Shown one piece after another: positions 12,146 through 23,916 of a stretch of 64,000 nt of DNA. The notes under the pieces are model-generated. The model had not been told where the DNA came from. It searched no databases and saw nothing but the letters and a program-made list of their open reading frames with translations. Numbering within the stretch: position 1 is the first letter of the stretch; the number at the start of each line of letters is the position of its first letter. The DNA is from Bimuria novae-zelandiae CBS 107.79 (lineage: Eukaryota; Ascomycota; Dothideomycetes; Pleosporales; Didymosphaeriaceae): contig ML976661.1 of assembly GCA_010015655.1 (NCBI GenBank), positions 800,075 to 864,074 of the forward strand, in the 5' to 3' direction. Made by a program: the position numbers and the translations under genes.

Positions 12146-13348
12146 TCAGTTGTGGTACACTGGGTTGCCTTCAGCCCATCCAACTGGTCTGCAGCAGTAC
12201 CATGTATCCGTCATGCCATTCTCATCACCCCTGGTGTTCTGCTCCACGCTCGCGTACAAGGTCCAACCGCTCTCCTCAATACATCCTAACAAATCTAGGA
12301 ACATCATCCGTGTCTTCATTGTGCCAGTGTTCATCACAGGGTCAAGGTATGGCGAGCCCCTTCGCATAGTTCCCGTAAACTTCAGCTCGTAACAGCCTTC
12401 CACTTTCTCATGATCCTTGAACTTCATCTCTAGTTTCTGCGCTAAGAGATGTTTTAGGACGCGAAGGCAGAGCCCCCGCGGGGCATCGACGAACCTAAAT
12501 TTGTTGTATTGGAACACGACGCTGAACCATTCGTGAGGGGTAGGCGCCGGTGTTTGATGGCGGAATAGAAGCGTGTCTGCATCCCACAGAACTTGCGAAA
12601 CATCGGTGCTTTGCATAAGAACCCAACCCTCGCCGTGCAGTGTCTTTAGCAACGAGCAAATAAGCCTTTGCGCATGTATCGTCTCACCCTCTGGGTCGCG
12701 AACGAACGCGCTGCGGAGAGAAGCTAATCCGAGACCTTCCGGATTGTCTTTATGGATGCCCCAAGGATTCCCCTTTAGCTGTATATCCAAAAGTGATGTT
12801 GACGCTTTCTCCAATTGTATGCCGCGTGTCCACGTTGATTGTATTATTGCACGAAGCGGCGAGTATAAAGCCGGTGGGAAGCGAAGGAATTGGATACGAT
12901 CCGAACCATGGAGAGAAACGGAGGCAAAGCGCGTGTGGAAGACCGGGGACATCGGTCGGACTGAGTTTGGTGTGGGAGGTAGAAGAGAGGGTGACGGGAG
13001 CGGAGAGTTTTGATATACCGACGCATGCGGTTGATAAGGGCTCGATGGTGTTCGCTGATGACCGACGTACTGTGGAAGGTATCGTGGCGATTCGTTTGTA
13101 TGAGTGGAGGCATCGTAGTATTGTAGATAGCTTGATGGTTGGGAGCGCACCGCCGATGAATCAAGTGTCGACCTGTTAGGTGCTCCTGCTGGAGCCGCGT
13201 TGCGTTCGGGTGGAGGTGAATAGTATGTTAGTGAAGGGTTAGTACTGCGACCACCAGGAGGGGGAGGGAAATAATTTTTAGAGTAATCTTGTCGTTGTTC
13301 CATTGCTGCACGACCTAGCTCTCGACCTTCTGTTTTGCCTTTAGCCAT
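12146..13348 (-). CDS. Hypothetical protein with Pro-rich N-terminus and duplicated domain
   Basis: Function not recognised. The single-exon frame of 400 codons is read from ATG 13348 (a second ATG, MEQRQDY, lies 16 codons later). Residues ~30-140 are low-complexity and rich in Pro, Ser and Tyr (NYFPPPPGG, TYYSPPP, SPSLLPPTPNS), probably disordered. The C-terminal 250 residues look folded and seem to contain an internal duplication: a segment ending LICSLLKTLHGEGWVLMQST is echoed later by MFLDLLGCIEESGWTLYASV, each preceded by a beta-rich stretch (LLDIQLKGNPWG and CYELKFTGTMRR). Codon use is ordinary and the frame is uninterrupted although it lies next to the transposon block. An upstream intron and extra exon cannot be excluded. 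Confidence 0.65.
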   Translation of the reverse strand: MAKGKTEGRELGRAAMEQRQDYSKNYFPPPPGGRSTNPSLTYYSPPPERNAAPAGAPNRSTLDSSAVRSQPSSYLQYYDASTHTNESPRYLPQYVGHQRTPSSPYQPHASVYQNSPLPSPSLLPPTPNSVRPMSPVFHTRFASVSLHGSDRIQFLRFPPALYSPLRAIIQSTWTRGIQLEKASTSLLDIQLKGNPWGIHKDNPEGLGLASLRSAFVRDPEGETIHAQRLICSLLKTLHGEGWVLMQSTDVSQVLWDADTLLFRHQTPAPTPHEWFSVVFQYNKFRFVDAPRGLCLRVLKHLLAQKLEMKFKDHEKVEGCYELKFTGTMRRGSPYLDPVMNTGTMKTRMMFLDLLGCIEESGWTLYASVEQNTRGDENGMTDTWYCCRPVGWAEGNPVYHN

Positions 13349-13549
13349 CAAACCTAACCATAATATATAATTTTGACTTGGAAAACAAAAACCAACCACG
13401 GAGCATCTCAAAATAGCCCTGTCATGAGATCGCACGAATACTCACCCTCACTCTTGCAGATCTAAGTTGAGCAACGTTGTAGGCTATTATTATCCAGGGT
13501 GGGCTTACAAGGAGGCGCAGCTCGACTCGATAACGTTAGCCTTGCTCTA

Positions 13550-13592
13550 CAGTGACCGTGCACGCCGTGCACACCTTCGGGCCGTGCACGCC
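13550..13592. repeat. Left terminal inverted repeat of first pogo element
   Basis: 43 bp starting CAGTGACCG. It contains an internal repeat of CCGTGCAC. Matches the right end with two transitions. Confidence 0.88.
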
Positions 13593-13799
13593 TTGGCGAC
13601 CTGCTGCACATCTCAAAAATGAGGCTATAGAGCCACGTATAATAGCTATTATCGCGAGAATTTTTATTATAATAGTCTACTAAGTTCTATAGTGCTTACC
13701 TTACTCTTATTTCTTATTTAGCTTTATTTTACAGCTACTACGCGTGGTAACTAGTAGAGGTGCTAGTAATAGCAACGCCTTAATAATAACGTAAGCAGC

Positions 13800-15563
13800 A
13801 CTACGCGCACGCTATTTTTTAGCTATAAGCTTTATAAAAGGCTTACTTAAGGCCTTACGCTTGCCTATTTTAGGTATTTATATAGATTTAGTAGCGTTGC
13901 GCTCTTATTTCTTCTATTACTTTATAGCGTTATTAATAGCCTTTTTCCTTGCTTTTTCTTCCCTTACCCTCTCTTATTTTATACGCCTCTACTACTTATC
14001 CTACTTATCTTAAAGCTTCTTCTAGGCTTTTAGCTCCTTTTAATAAGTTTTATCTACCTTCTCTTATAAATTTTACTCTTTATTAGCCTCGTAGCGCTCC
14101 TCAGCTTAGCGGATCTTACAAGGGGACTAAAGAATAGCTATACTATAAAACTCCTTATAATGCTATAGGTTAAGCCTCCTCTACTTATTTTTAGAAGGCT
14201 TAAGCTTTCTAATTACGTTGCGTAGGCCTTCGTTTTCAAGCTATACAAGCTGTGTATGGGCAGAGAGATGGGAGATAGTACGCCTTAACTACTGCACCTC
14301 CTCTGCGTCCTAATTCTCCACCACCTAGGCCAGTATTTGGATAGCTTGCTTCCAGTTATCTGCTATAATTAGTAAAGGTGTACGAGGCAGCCGCCTGCGC
14401 TTATTCTAGAATCTATTAATAATTATAGCTGCGTTTGGTGGCGATAGGCCCGTGACTTCGAAGGCTTTAAGGATAAGGCTTAGGGTGAAGGTTCTTATCT
14501 AGGACTTATAAAATAGGCAGAAGAAGTCGCGCTTCTTCACACCTACTAGGCCTTAAGTACTGTGAAGGTGTTTAGTGAGCTGGTTTGTGTAGCTTGTACC
14601 CAGAGGTAAGAAAAGTGCTACATCGAGCGGCTGCAGCGTGTGGGTACTGTAAGGAGGGAACACTAGTAGTAGTATCCTATTCCTATCGCAGTACTTAATG
14701 AAGGACTAGGTTATATGCGAGCCGTAGCCATCTACTATAAGTAGTCGCCAACTTCTGCGTGCCTTCTCTTAAGTGTAGCGATTAAAGACCTGTTCTAGCC
14801 ACGCAAGGCCAACCTTGTTGTTTATTTAGCCTAAGGGCGTTATAGTAATAAATACTAAGTGCTTTTCTGCGTCTATATCCTCTACCTAGGACGATTGTAT
14901 CTCGTTGGGAGCGCCTGGATAGATGACGCCTAAAGGCAGTGCCGAACCATTAGCGTAGACGCTTGCGAGTATTGACACCCACTGCCTATTGCCCTCTTGC
15001 ATAGGCTGGCGCCTTGTTTTTAACTCTATAGAAGCCCTACTAAACACTTGTTTAGTGCGCCTATTAAGTACTCCAATCGCGAAGCCCTTCTTATCTATAT
15101 TATATATGTGCCGTGGCTTAATTAAGTATTCGGTAATCTTAGAGTGCACAAGCTTAAAGTATTGTATGTACTTCTCGCTGCTATTAGCGTAGAGGCGCTG
15201 CGCATTAATAGCGTTGGCCTATTTATATAGGAGCTAGTCGCGGTGACGGTTAAGGAAGCGAGTAACCTACGAGTCGGAGACCTTTTTTGCAGCCAATTCA
15301 GAAGCCATATTTTATACTATTTACCTTATAGGAGGTAGGCCTCGCTTAGTAAGCTTAACTATAAACTTATAAAGCTCTTGCTCTTATATAGGGTAGAGTT
15401 TAAGTAGTTATTAATTAGCGTTAGCACGCGACGCGATAACGCGTTAATAATATCGCGATAAAGTTATGTAGCATATATTATATTTTTTTATAATTACCTA
15501 GTATAAAAGTTTACTTTTTATATCTACTATATCTGCCTCTTTAAGCGCTTCTTCTAACGGCAT
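13800..15563 (-). pseudogene. pogo-type DDE transposase, broken
   Basis: The minus-strand frame begins at ATG 15563 (MPLEEALKEADIV) with helix-turn-helix/CENP-B-like sequence (LYKFIVKLTKRGLP, then MASELAAKKVSDS). It continues to the catalytic core: YNIDKKGFAIG (first Asp) near 15085-15117, VDGYGSH (second Asp) near 14720-14750, and THTLQPLDVALF (third Asp region) near 14610-14645. TAG and TAA stops interrupt it repeatedly, most at former Trp or Gln codons, as RIP produces. The longest uninterrupted piece is 14886-15149. The C-terminal limit is approximate. Confidence 0.8.
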
Positions 15564-15611
15564 TATGGTGTTGAGTTATGTGGTTAAGGAGTATAGTAGA
15601 TTTTTGGTGAG

Positions 15612-15654
15612 GGTGTGCACGGCCCGAAGGTGTGCACGGCGTGCACGGTTACTG
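15612..15654. repeat. Right terminal inverted repeat of first pogo element
   Basis: Complement of the left repeat, ending CGGTTACTG and followed by the TA target copy. Confidence 0.88.
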
Positions 15655-15685
15655 TATTAAGGTTAGACATAAAATCCTGGCGCTA

Positions 15686-15755
15686 CTCGCCCCACACGCC
15701 AACCGGAGGTTGGCCCTGCGCAGCCCAACGTAACTTCGTAGCCTAACGTAACTTT
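15686..15755. repeat. Left terminal inverted repeat of second pogo element
   Basis: 70 bp; matches the complement of 24619-24688 with three transition differences. Confidence 0.88.
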
Positions 15756-15779
15756 GTATAGAGAATTAAAATTAATCCA

Positions 15780-16807
15780 GTCTTTTGACAGCGTAGACTT
15801 CAATTATATAGGCTAATATACAGTAGAGTTAGTGTAGCAAGTAGGGCAGGATCTACAGTTATCTCTCTAAGAGATAAGACTTATTAGGGCTAATTTTATA
15901 GGCTCTGCAAGTAGGCGTCCTTATACGTTTTTATAGCCTTTCGAGTAACCTTTTAAGCCTTAAGCTTTATATATTAATTAATTACTTGTCGCGCTGCTTT
16001 AACGGTTACTACACTACCTTTTTATACTAGCCTTTTATCTTTAATCTACCTTTTTTAGCGTTATTAAGCTACTGCGGTAATATCTATAAGGTTGCGCTAG
16101 GCCAGCGCGAGACTATCGATTAGCAATTATAAGCTTTCTAGGAATTTTATAAGCCTCCTGCTTGATATATTGCTTCTCTCTAGGGCGCGCGACATTTTTT
16201 AATGCTGCCGCTAATATACTGTAGGTGTATTGGCGATAGGGCTCGAATTAATAGTGGATAGAACTAATAGGGATGGCGTCTGTATAGGTGCTGGCAGCTT
16301 TATGTAAACAAGCTCTAGATTAAATAGAAAGATCCTAGCTTTCTTTTAGACGCTTAGGATTGTGCTGCGCTTAAATATATCTATCCTAATCCTATAGATC
16401 GCATGTAGAAATTTGACTTTGTTAAAGTCTGTGCAGCCAGTTTAGGTGGCTATCTTTATAGCCTTTTTGTAATTCTGCTTTAATAGCTAAAAACAGACGA
16501 CGTCTAGAGGCTGCAGATAATATAATAAATATAGTAATAGTAAGAAGGGGAGTATCTTATAATTATCGCAGAACTATATAAACTCGATAGTAAGGTGGCT
16601 ACTAAATCTATTAAATATAAGTAATTACTATGCGCCTTTCTAGCGCACGCGCGTTTATATTTTAAAGAACTTTAGCTACTCTATTAAGATAGAGTTATTA
16701 GCATATCTTAATATTAATATAGCGATTATATAGCTATCAAGCAGCGCCGTATTTGTATACTAGTAATAAAAGTAATTAATAGCCTATACGACGAGCATAG
16801 GTTCAAG
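15780..16807 (-). pseudogene. pogo-type transposase, C-terminal half
   Basis: Minus-strand remnant of the catalytic half of the transposase. Near 16510-16640 one can read SSHLTIEF and, further on, YYLQPLDVVCF, the conserved LQPLD segment around the last catalytic Asp of pogo/Fot enzymes. Stops are numerous. It continues the N-terminal half at 23917-24575 beyond the Gypsy insertion. Coordinates are approximate on the C-terminal side. Confidence 0.7.
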
Positions 16808-16980
16808 TGTCACGAGTCGTAGGTCGAGGGCCGTCGAGGGCCCTAGTCCGCTCTAGACCGGCGCTATCCGGGCCTTTCGCCTATCTACTTCCCTCGCCGC
16901 AGCCCTTCTCTTCCCTCTTTAAGGGATCGCCTTAGTACTGTAAATAGACTAAGTCGCCCGTAGTTAGGGCGCTTTTTATA
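16808..16980 (+). repeat. 5' LTR of the Gypsy element
   Basis: 173 bp, nearly identical to 23744-23916; the several differences are all transitions. Confidence 0.92.
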
Positions 16981-17029
16981 ATACGATCCCTTACCCCCTT
17001 ATATCTAATTTACCTGTACAATAGAATTG

Positions 17030-20000
17030 ACACGAAGAGTTATCCGCCAGATCTTAAAGATAGTAAGAGACCCTTAAAGCAGGTTACTACTTATAGGACC
17101 CTCTAAACAAGAGCCTCTAATAGTTATAACGCCTACAGAAGACCTAACGACACTTATAGACCTAAAGGAAGACCCCCTTACCGTTATAAGTAGTAATAAT
17201 AACTAATAATTAGAGGAAGTTACCCTCTAAGAACGCCTAGGCGTGCTATAGCTCTAATAACGTATCTAGAAACTAAAGGCCTTCCTAATAGTAGAGCGTC
17301 ACTAATCTAAAGGCAAGACCCTAGTTAGGAATAAGATAATAATTACTAGTATCTCTAATAACTCCCTAGAGCCTAAGGAGGGTCACGGCAACCTAGATAA
17401 GGTTAAAGACACAAGCGACAACCTATTAAGTAATAGCTTAATAAAGGACACGTCCTTAAGCTTAGATAATACTAATTAAGACTAATTTAGGGCCTCTAAA
17501 AGCATCCAACGCCTGTAAAAGAAGGATAGACAAGGCTAGGCCCGCACTAGTCGCGACAAAGAACGTTAGATCTAAATAGTAGCTACTACCTTAAACGTAT
17601 AGCTACTAAAGCTGCTAAAACTCTCTTAATTTAAAGGTAGGGGTTGCAAGGAACTAAACTTATAAAAGAGGGCCTATAAGGACTATATTAACTTTTCACC
17701 CGCCCTTAAAACTAACGAAGCGCAGGTTAGGTTTATAGTAAAATACTTAAGAGATATATAACGTAACTACTAGAACTAAATAGTTGCCAAGATCCTAGAG
17801 CGGAAGCGACACAGGAAAGTCACCTAAGACCTTCTATAGTAGACTATAGTGGACTCCCTAGGATTAGCCTAGGAGCGAAAGAGTGCCGCTTGCTAAAGGA
17901 TTAAGGCAGCTAAATAAGATAAGAAGACCCCTATAGAACTCCTTAACTACCTTAAGGACTAATAGGAGGAATGCGACCTAAAGAAGGCCTTAAATAATAA
18001 TAATAAAGACTATATTAATAACTTCTACACGGCACTAAACGAGAAAATCTAAGAACGCCTTAAATAGTAGCTACGCAAATAGAAGAGCCTCTCTTATTTA
18101 GAAGTAAAGGTAAATATATATTAGCAAGTATTAAAACTTTATAAGTTAAGGAAATAACGCACACACGATATTAATAATAACTTCCTTAATAAGCTAGCTA
18201 ACAAAAGGCGCGATCGAAAGCGATCTAGGTTAAATAATATAAGACTATACTAGAGACGCTACGACAGCGACTGTTACAACAAGGATGGCAAGAAGAAGGC
18301 TTAGGCAGTAGAGGATAGGGATAAGGACTAATACTTCTACTACCACAAACCAGGCCATTATAAGGCGTCCTGTTTAAAATACAAGGCCGAGGCGGGGAAA
18401 GACAAGCTGTAGACTAGGAGGCCTAATAGTCTATAGGCAAGGTTAACTATAATAAGGATTAATAATAACTAGTTGCAGCTGCAAGAACCCCTAGGAATAG
18501 AAGTAGTAGCTTACTAATCGCGCTGGACGGTAAAGTATAGCACGAGGGTAACTAATAATAGATTAAAGCCCTAGTAAACTGCAGAGCTAAAGCGAATTTC
18601 GTTAGCAGCAATCTAATAAAGTAATTAGGGGTTACGGTAACGATAATAAAAGGCAAACGCTACGTGGCGCTAAACGAATAAGACTTGGGCGTTCTAGGCC
18701 AGGCAAAGCTCCCCTACACTATTATAGATAGTCGTGGTAAAACCGAGAGCAGTAGTTACCTGTTTATAGTTAGTAATATTAGTGGATTTAATATAGTCCT
18801 AGGAATGCCCTGGCTAGCAGAATAGAACCCTATTATAAACTTCTATAATAAGACTATCTGCTTCGCCCATGGGAAGCGCAAATAGACTAAGATCTCTACT
18901 AAATTAGTAGAAGAGTTTGCTAGCACGGCTAAAGACATAGTAAATAACTATTTTATTATATATGCTACCCTAAAGGACATATTAGGAGGCCCACCTGGGA
19001 CGCTACCTAAAGAATACTAGGGACGGTGGGAGGAAGCCTTCTCTAAAGAAACCACGAGCATCCTTACTGACTATGGCCCCTACGAGATAAAGATTAATAT
19101 TAAGGAAGGCAAGGAAGTGCCTTTTAGACTACTCTATAGTCTATTAGAGTTAGAGTTAGCAGTTCTGCGCGACTATATCTAAAAGAACCTTAAATAGGGC
19201 TTTATTTAATTATCGCGATTAAGCGCCGGGGCACTAATCCTTTTTATAAAGAAAAAGGATAGAGGCCTCCGCCTCTACGTTAACTATAGGGGACTAAATG
19301 TAGTTATAATAAAGAACTAATACCTACTTCCCTTAATATAGGAATCCCTTGACTGACTAGGGGATGCCTAGATCTACACTAAACTAGACCTAAGGGACGC
19401 CTACCACCGCGTCCGAATTAGGGCAAGAGATAAATAGAAGACGGCCTTTTAAACAAGGTATAGATAGTACGAATACATAGTAATACCTTTTAGCTTAATA
19501 AACGCGCCTGCGACCTTCTAAAGCTATATTAATAATACACTATTAGACCTTCTTAACATCTACTATATTATGTACCTCGACAATATCCTCATCTACTCTA
19601 AGATAAAGGAGGAATATATCTAGCACGTTTAGACGGTGCTAGAACGCCTTGTTAAACGCTGGCTATACGCCAAACTATCTAAATGCAAATTCCACACACG
19701 CAAGGTGGGATACCTAGGCTTTATAGTATTCCTAGATAGCGTAGAGATAGAGGAGGACCGCGTCGCCTCTATAAAAGATTAGCCTAAACTAAACTTAGTC
19801 TAAGTAGTTAGGATCTTCCTTAGCTTTGCTAACTACTATTAAAGGTTTATAAAAGGATTCTCTTAAGTGGCGGCACCCCTTTACGCCCTGACGAGAAGGC
19901 TAGAGGGAGCCACTAAAAGCAGATAGCAATAGAAACTCGAGGAATTAGTTATAATAAGCCTACTAAAGTAGGCTAAGGCCTCCTTTTACTAGCTAAAAGA

Positions 20001-22260
20001 GAGCTTCATGCGAGGGCCCTTACTAGCCTACTTTAACCCTAAAAGACCCTTAAGAGTAGAAACTAACGCTTTAGGTTTCGCGATCTCGGGTATCTTAAGC
20101 CAACCGTAACTAGACAAACATAGGAAGCTATAATAGCACCTAGTTACTTTTTATTCGCGCAAGATAAACTAGGCAGAACGAAACTATAACACGCATAATA
20201 GTAAGTTACTAGTAATTATTAAAGCTTTTAAGCATTAGCGACACTACCTAGAGGGTGTTAGTAAGAAGGTTAAGCTTCTAACTAACTATGCTAACTTGCA
20301 AGGGTTTATATCTATAAAAGTCCTAACTAGATAGCAGGCAAGGTAGGCTAAATAGCTCGCAACATTTAATTTTAAAATTAAATACTATCTAGAAAGGACA
20401 AATCCCGCTAACGGACCGTCGCGGAGACCCAACTATAAGTTAGAGGAGAAAACAAGCTTAGGCAGGATAGGTAGTTTCTAGCAAAGACTCCTTAAGGCCC
20501 TATAGCATAAGTTATAGCTAAAAGGCGACGCTTTAGACGAAGCAGGCGTGGCAGGCAGCCTATAGCTACTAAAGTAGGCAGGAAGCCCTAGACTGGTAGT
20601 AGCGACGAGGGTCGCTAGACCTAAAATGTTAGCGACTAAGAAGGTAATAGCAAACAATTTAGCAAGCGCTTACCCTATAGTAGAGCTATTAAAGAGAAAT
20701 AGCTAGGGGGACGAAACTATAGAACAAATCCTCTAGTACCTCTAAGGGCCAGAGATGGCAAAGCCGGAATGGCTAAAGCGCTGGATAATTGGACCGGCTA
20801 ACCTATTATAGTACGAGAATAGGCTATACGTGCCACCTCTAGCAAGGGTACACGTTTTTTAATAATGCTATAATAACCCCCTCGCGGGCTATTTTAGCTT
20901 TGCTAAGATCTTAGAGCTAGTACTACGGGAGTTCTAGGGGCCTAGTGTCTAATAATACGTAAAGAACTATGTCTAGACCTGTTAAGCGTGCTCTAGGGCG
21001 AAACCTATCTAATACGTAACGCACGGCTAACTTAATAGCCTGCTAGTCCTAAGGGGTATCTAGGAGGATATCGCTATAGACATGATAATAGATCTACCTA
21101 AGAGTAAATCTAGAGCCTATCGTTATAATAGTATCCTAGTAGTTATTAACTAGTTTTCTAAGATGGCACACTACATCCCCACGTAAAAGGACCTAAAGGT
21201 AGTAAAGCTAGCCAAGGTCTTTAAGAGAGAGGTTCTGCGCCTATACAGCCCTTTAAAGTTAATAGTTATAGATAGAGGTAGCCTATTTATATTGGCTTAT
21301 TAGAGCACCTTTACTTAATATTTAAGAACTAAGTAACTCCTCTCTACTACCTTCCACCCGCAGATAGACGGATAGATAGAACAATAGAACTAAACGCTTA
21401 AATAGTACCTTTAAGTGTTCTATAACTACAAATAATCTAATTAGGCGGACCTTCTATCTAAAGCAGAATATTTGTACAATAATAGTATCTATAGCTCTAT
21501 AGGAGTGTTGCCATTTATTATAGTGTACGGCCTAAATCTACTAATAGTAGGCCTGCCCCGAGAAGTATAGCTACGCGGGTTAGTACCTACGGTAAAGGCC
21601 AGAGCGGCAGTTCTAGCCTAGACTAGGGCCCGGATAACCCAAGCGATCCTTAAGGCACAGGTGTACCAGGCGACGTGGTACAACAGGAAGCATAAGGCCT
21701 AAACCTTTATAGTAAGGGACATAGTATACCTCGACGCCCGCAACATACGGTTAACTAGGCCTAAGAAGAAACTTAACTATAAGTCCTAGGGTCCCTATAG
21801 GGTAAAACGGCGGATTAGTTAATAGGCATATAAGCTAGAGCTACTAAAGGACTTTAACATTTACCTAGTGTTCTATGTGTCTCTCCTAAACTAAGTAGCC
21901 CTAGAAGGACTACTATAACGGGAGCAAAGCCCGCCTAAGGTTATTATACTATAAGCAGGGGAGGATATATACCTAATTAAAGGAATTAGATCTAGGGTAC
22001 TCTAGGACAGAGAATGGCTGTATAAAGTTAAGTGGAAAGAATACGATAGCGATAAGAACTAGTAGTTATCTATAAAGGAGATCTCTAAAGGGGCGATAAA
22101 GTAGTTTCTAAAGGGCTTGGACAAGGAGACTAAAGGTCGCCCTAGACAGGAGCCTAAGAGGCGGGGTTACCCCCCTAGAGAAGGAGGAAGACAGCACTCA
22201 ATAGTAATTAGTAATAAATTACCCTAAAGAGTACACTTTATAGGCTACGAAATACTAGAA
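17030..22260 (+). pseudogene. Gypsy gag-pol, broken by many stops
   Basis: Plus-strand polyprotein remnant. Landmarks: a CCHC knuckle with its first two Cys changed to Tyr at about 18332-18373 (HKPGHYKASC survives); a protease segment NCRAKANF near 18575, where DCGA is expected; RT with LRDAYHRVRI near 19390 and YLDN at 19573-19584 in place of YLDD; RNase H ETNALGFAISGILSQ near 20060; integrase catalytic segment DMIIDLP near 21078; and a C-terminal chromodomain WLYKVKWKEYDSDKN near 22015. Changes are Asp to Asn, Gly to Arg, Cys to Tyr and Trp to stop, all C-to-T or G-to-A. The chromodomain suggests the element targeted heterochromatin. Confidence 0.85.
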
Positions 22261-22269
22261 TAAACAAAG

Positions 22270-23743
22270 CAGAGGATTCTTAAATAGACTAAAGACTAGA
22301 ACAAGCTATCTAGGCCTATTCACGCCTCTCAGGGCCTAACAGAGGCTTACAAGCCTATTTAGACCGTACCTAACGCGATTATAGCCAACCGAAACCTAAC
22401 TAAAACTACCTAAGGGTATAGAACGTGAATAAAATCCGGACACTATTAATAGGGGCAGGAATCCCTAGATCGTACTAAATAACCCTCTTAATTAGTTAGG
22501 CGCTTAGACTTATAGGCTTATTAAAAAGTCTCCTAACTACCCTTACTCTTAATCTTCTTTTTTACTTCCTCCGCGAGGAAGTCTAGCGTGGCTAGGATAC
22601 TAGCCTTAAACGCCAACTACCCTAAATTAGTATTAATAACCTAGGATTAGGGTTAAGAACCTTTATTAACTTAGGAGCAACTTTCTTGCGCCTAGGGGTA
22701 AGAGTACTAGTAGTAACTAGGGAGGTTAGACCACCCCCCTCTATAGCAGAAGCTTTCCTCTTTCGCTTCTCCTTAATAGAGAGGCCTACCACTAGAATAA
22801 TCTCCTTAGGAGGCCAGGTGTCATAACCTAAGTAGTAGGGGGTTAACAGGTTTCCGCAGAATTTGGATCCGGTGGCCCTATGCGACTTAGTCTAGATAAC
22901 CCTTAACTACACTAGATAATACTTATATAATAATATTACTCTATTCTGTCTCTAGTACCTGCGCGGTAGCCTTTACTAATATCTTATCTAATTTAGAAAG
23001 GTTAATCTTATCGCATGTGTATATATTAATTTAACTCGAGCGCGGTATAAGGGTAATTAAGGCACTTAATACGTTCTTTAAGTTATCTTTAGGTATCTAC
23101 TACTAATTAGTCTTAAAACCCCTATATAATCCTCGAAGCGCTAACTTACCTACTAATAATTCTTACTATCGCTGTAGCAGGCATCGTAGTAGTAGATTAA
23201 ATCGTAGTCCTCTAAATCTATTAGGCTAAGATTAATATACACTGCCCTAGACTAGACACGACGCATCTCCTTAACCTAAAACTAGTAGAGCTTTATCTTC
23301 TTATAATTAGACTACTTAAGGCTATTTAGGATAATAGGAAGGTAGGTATAGTATAGGTTAATAGTACTAATTGCGCTCGCACGCGCCTTATTAACTAGGG
23401 CCTTAAGAATAGCGTTCGCGGTACTTATAGTGCCAAATAGCGTAGGTATGTCTAGACAAAGTCTAAAGGTTGCTAAAGAGGGCGGTGGAGAAGTGACAAG
23501 TACGGGGACGACTTGGCAGGCCTACACTGGGTTAGTCTACCTTCACGACCCCCAAATTTAGAGCGACTGGGTACCGAAATGGGGGGCATCTGGGGTCAGG
23601 CACCCTAGACTGCCATAGATCGGCCAGGTCGTACTTACGGGTTAGGGAGCCTCCGGGATGAGCTTACGTAATACGCAAGGCCTAATTAGGCTAGTTATTA
23701 CGTGCTTATTCTCGCGATCGAGACCCTTAAAGAAAAGAGCCTT
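22270..23743. other. Non-coding 3' part of the Gypsy element
   Basis: About 1.5 kb between the end of the recognisable polyprotein and the 3' LTR. A GC-normal block at about 23450-23700 stands out from the TA-rich remainder. No domain was recognised. It could be an untranslated tail or a captured fragment. Confidence 0.4.
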
Positions 23744-23916
23744 TGTCACGAGTCGTAGGTCGAGGGCCGTCGAGGGCCCTAGTCCGCTCTAGACCGGCGC
23801 TATCCGGGCCTTCCGCCTATCTACTTCCCTCGCCGCAGCCCTTCTCTTCCCTCTCTAAGGGATCGCCTTAGTACTGTGGATAGACTGAGTCGCCCGTAGT
23901 CAGGGCGCTTTTTACA
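23744..23916 (+). repeat. 3' LTR of the Gypsy element
   Basis: 173 bp, followed directly by target copy TCAAG. Confidence 0.92.

Larger units (their letters stand above)
13550..15654 (-). mobile_element. pogo/Fot1-type DNA transposon, degenerate
   Basis: 43-bp terminal inverted repeats beginning CAGTGACCGTGCACGCC (left, 13550) and CAGTAACCGTGCACGCC (right, complement from 15654) differ at two positions. The element is flanked by TA on both sides (13548-13549 and 15655-15656), as expected for Tc1/mariner-superfamily insertion. The interior encodes, on the minus strand, a DDE transposase with stops. Length is 2.1 kb, normal for Fot1-like elements. Confidence 0.9.
16808..23916 (+). mobile_element. 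Ty3/Gypsy retrotransposon (chromovirus type), nested and RIP-degraded
   Basis: Two 173-bp LTRs (16808-16980 and 23744-23916) begin TGTCACGAG and end CTTTTTA(T/C)A. The target duplication TCAAG is present at 16803-16807 and 23917-23921. The order of domains on the plus strand is gag zinc knuckle, protease, RT, RNase H, integrase, chromodomain, which defines the Gypsy class and the chromovirus branch. The LTR copies differ only by transitions, with the T/A state almost always on the left copy. No autonomous coding potential remains. Confidence 0.92.
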
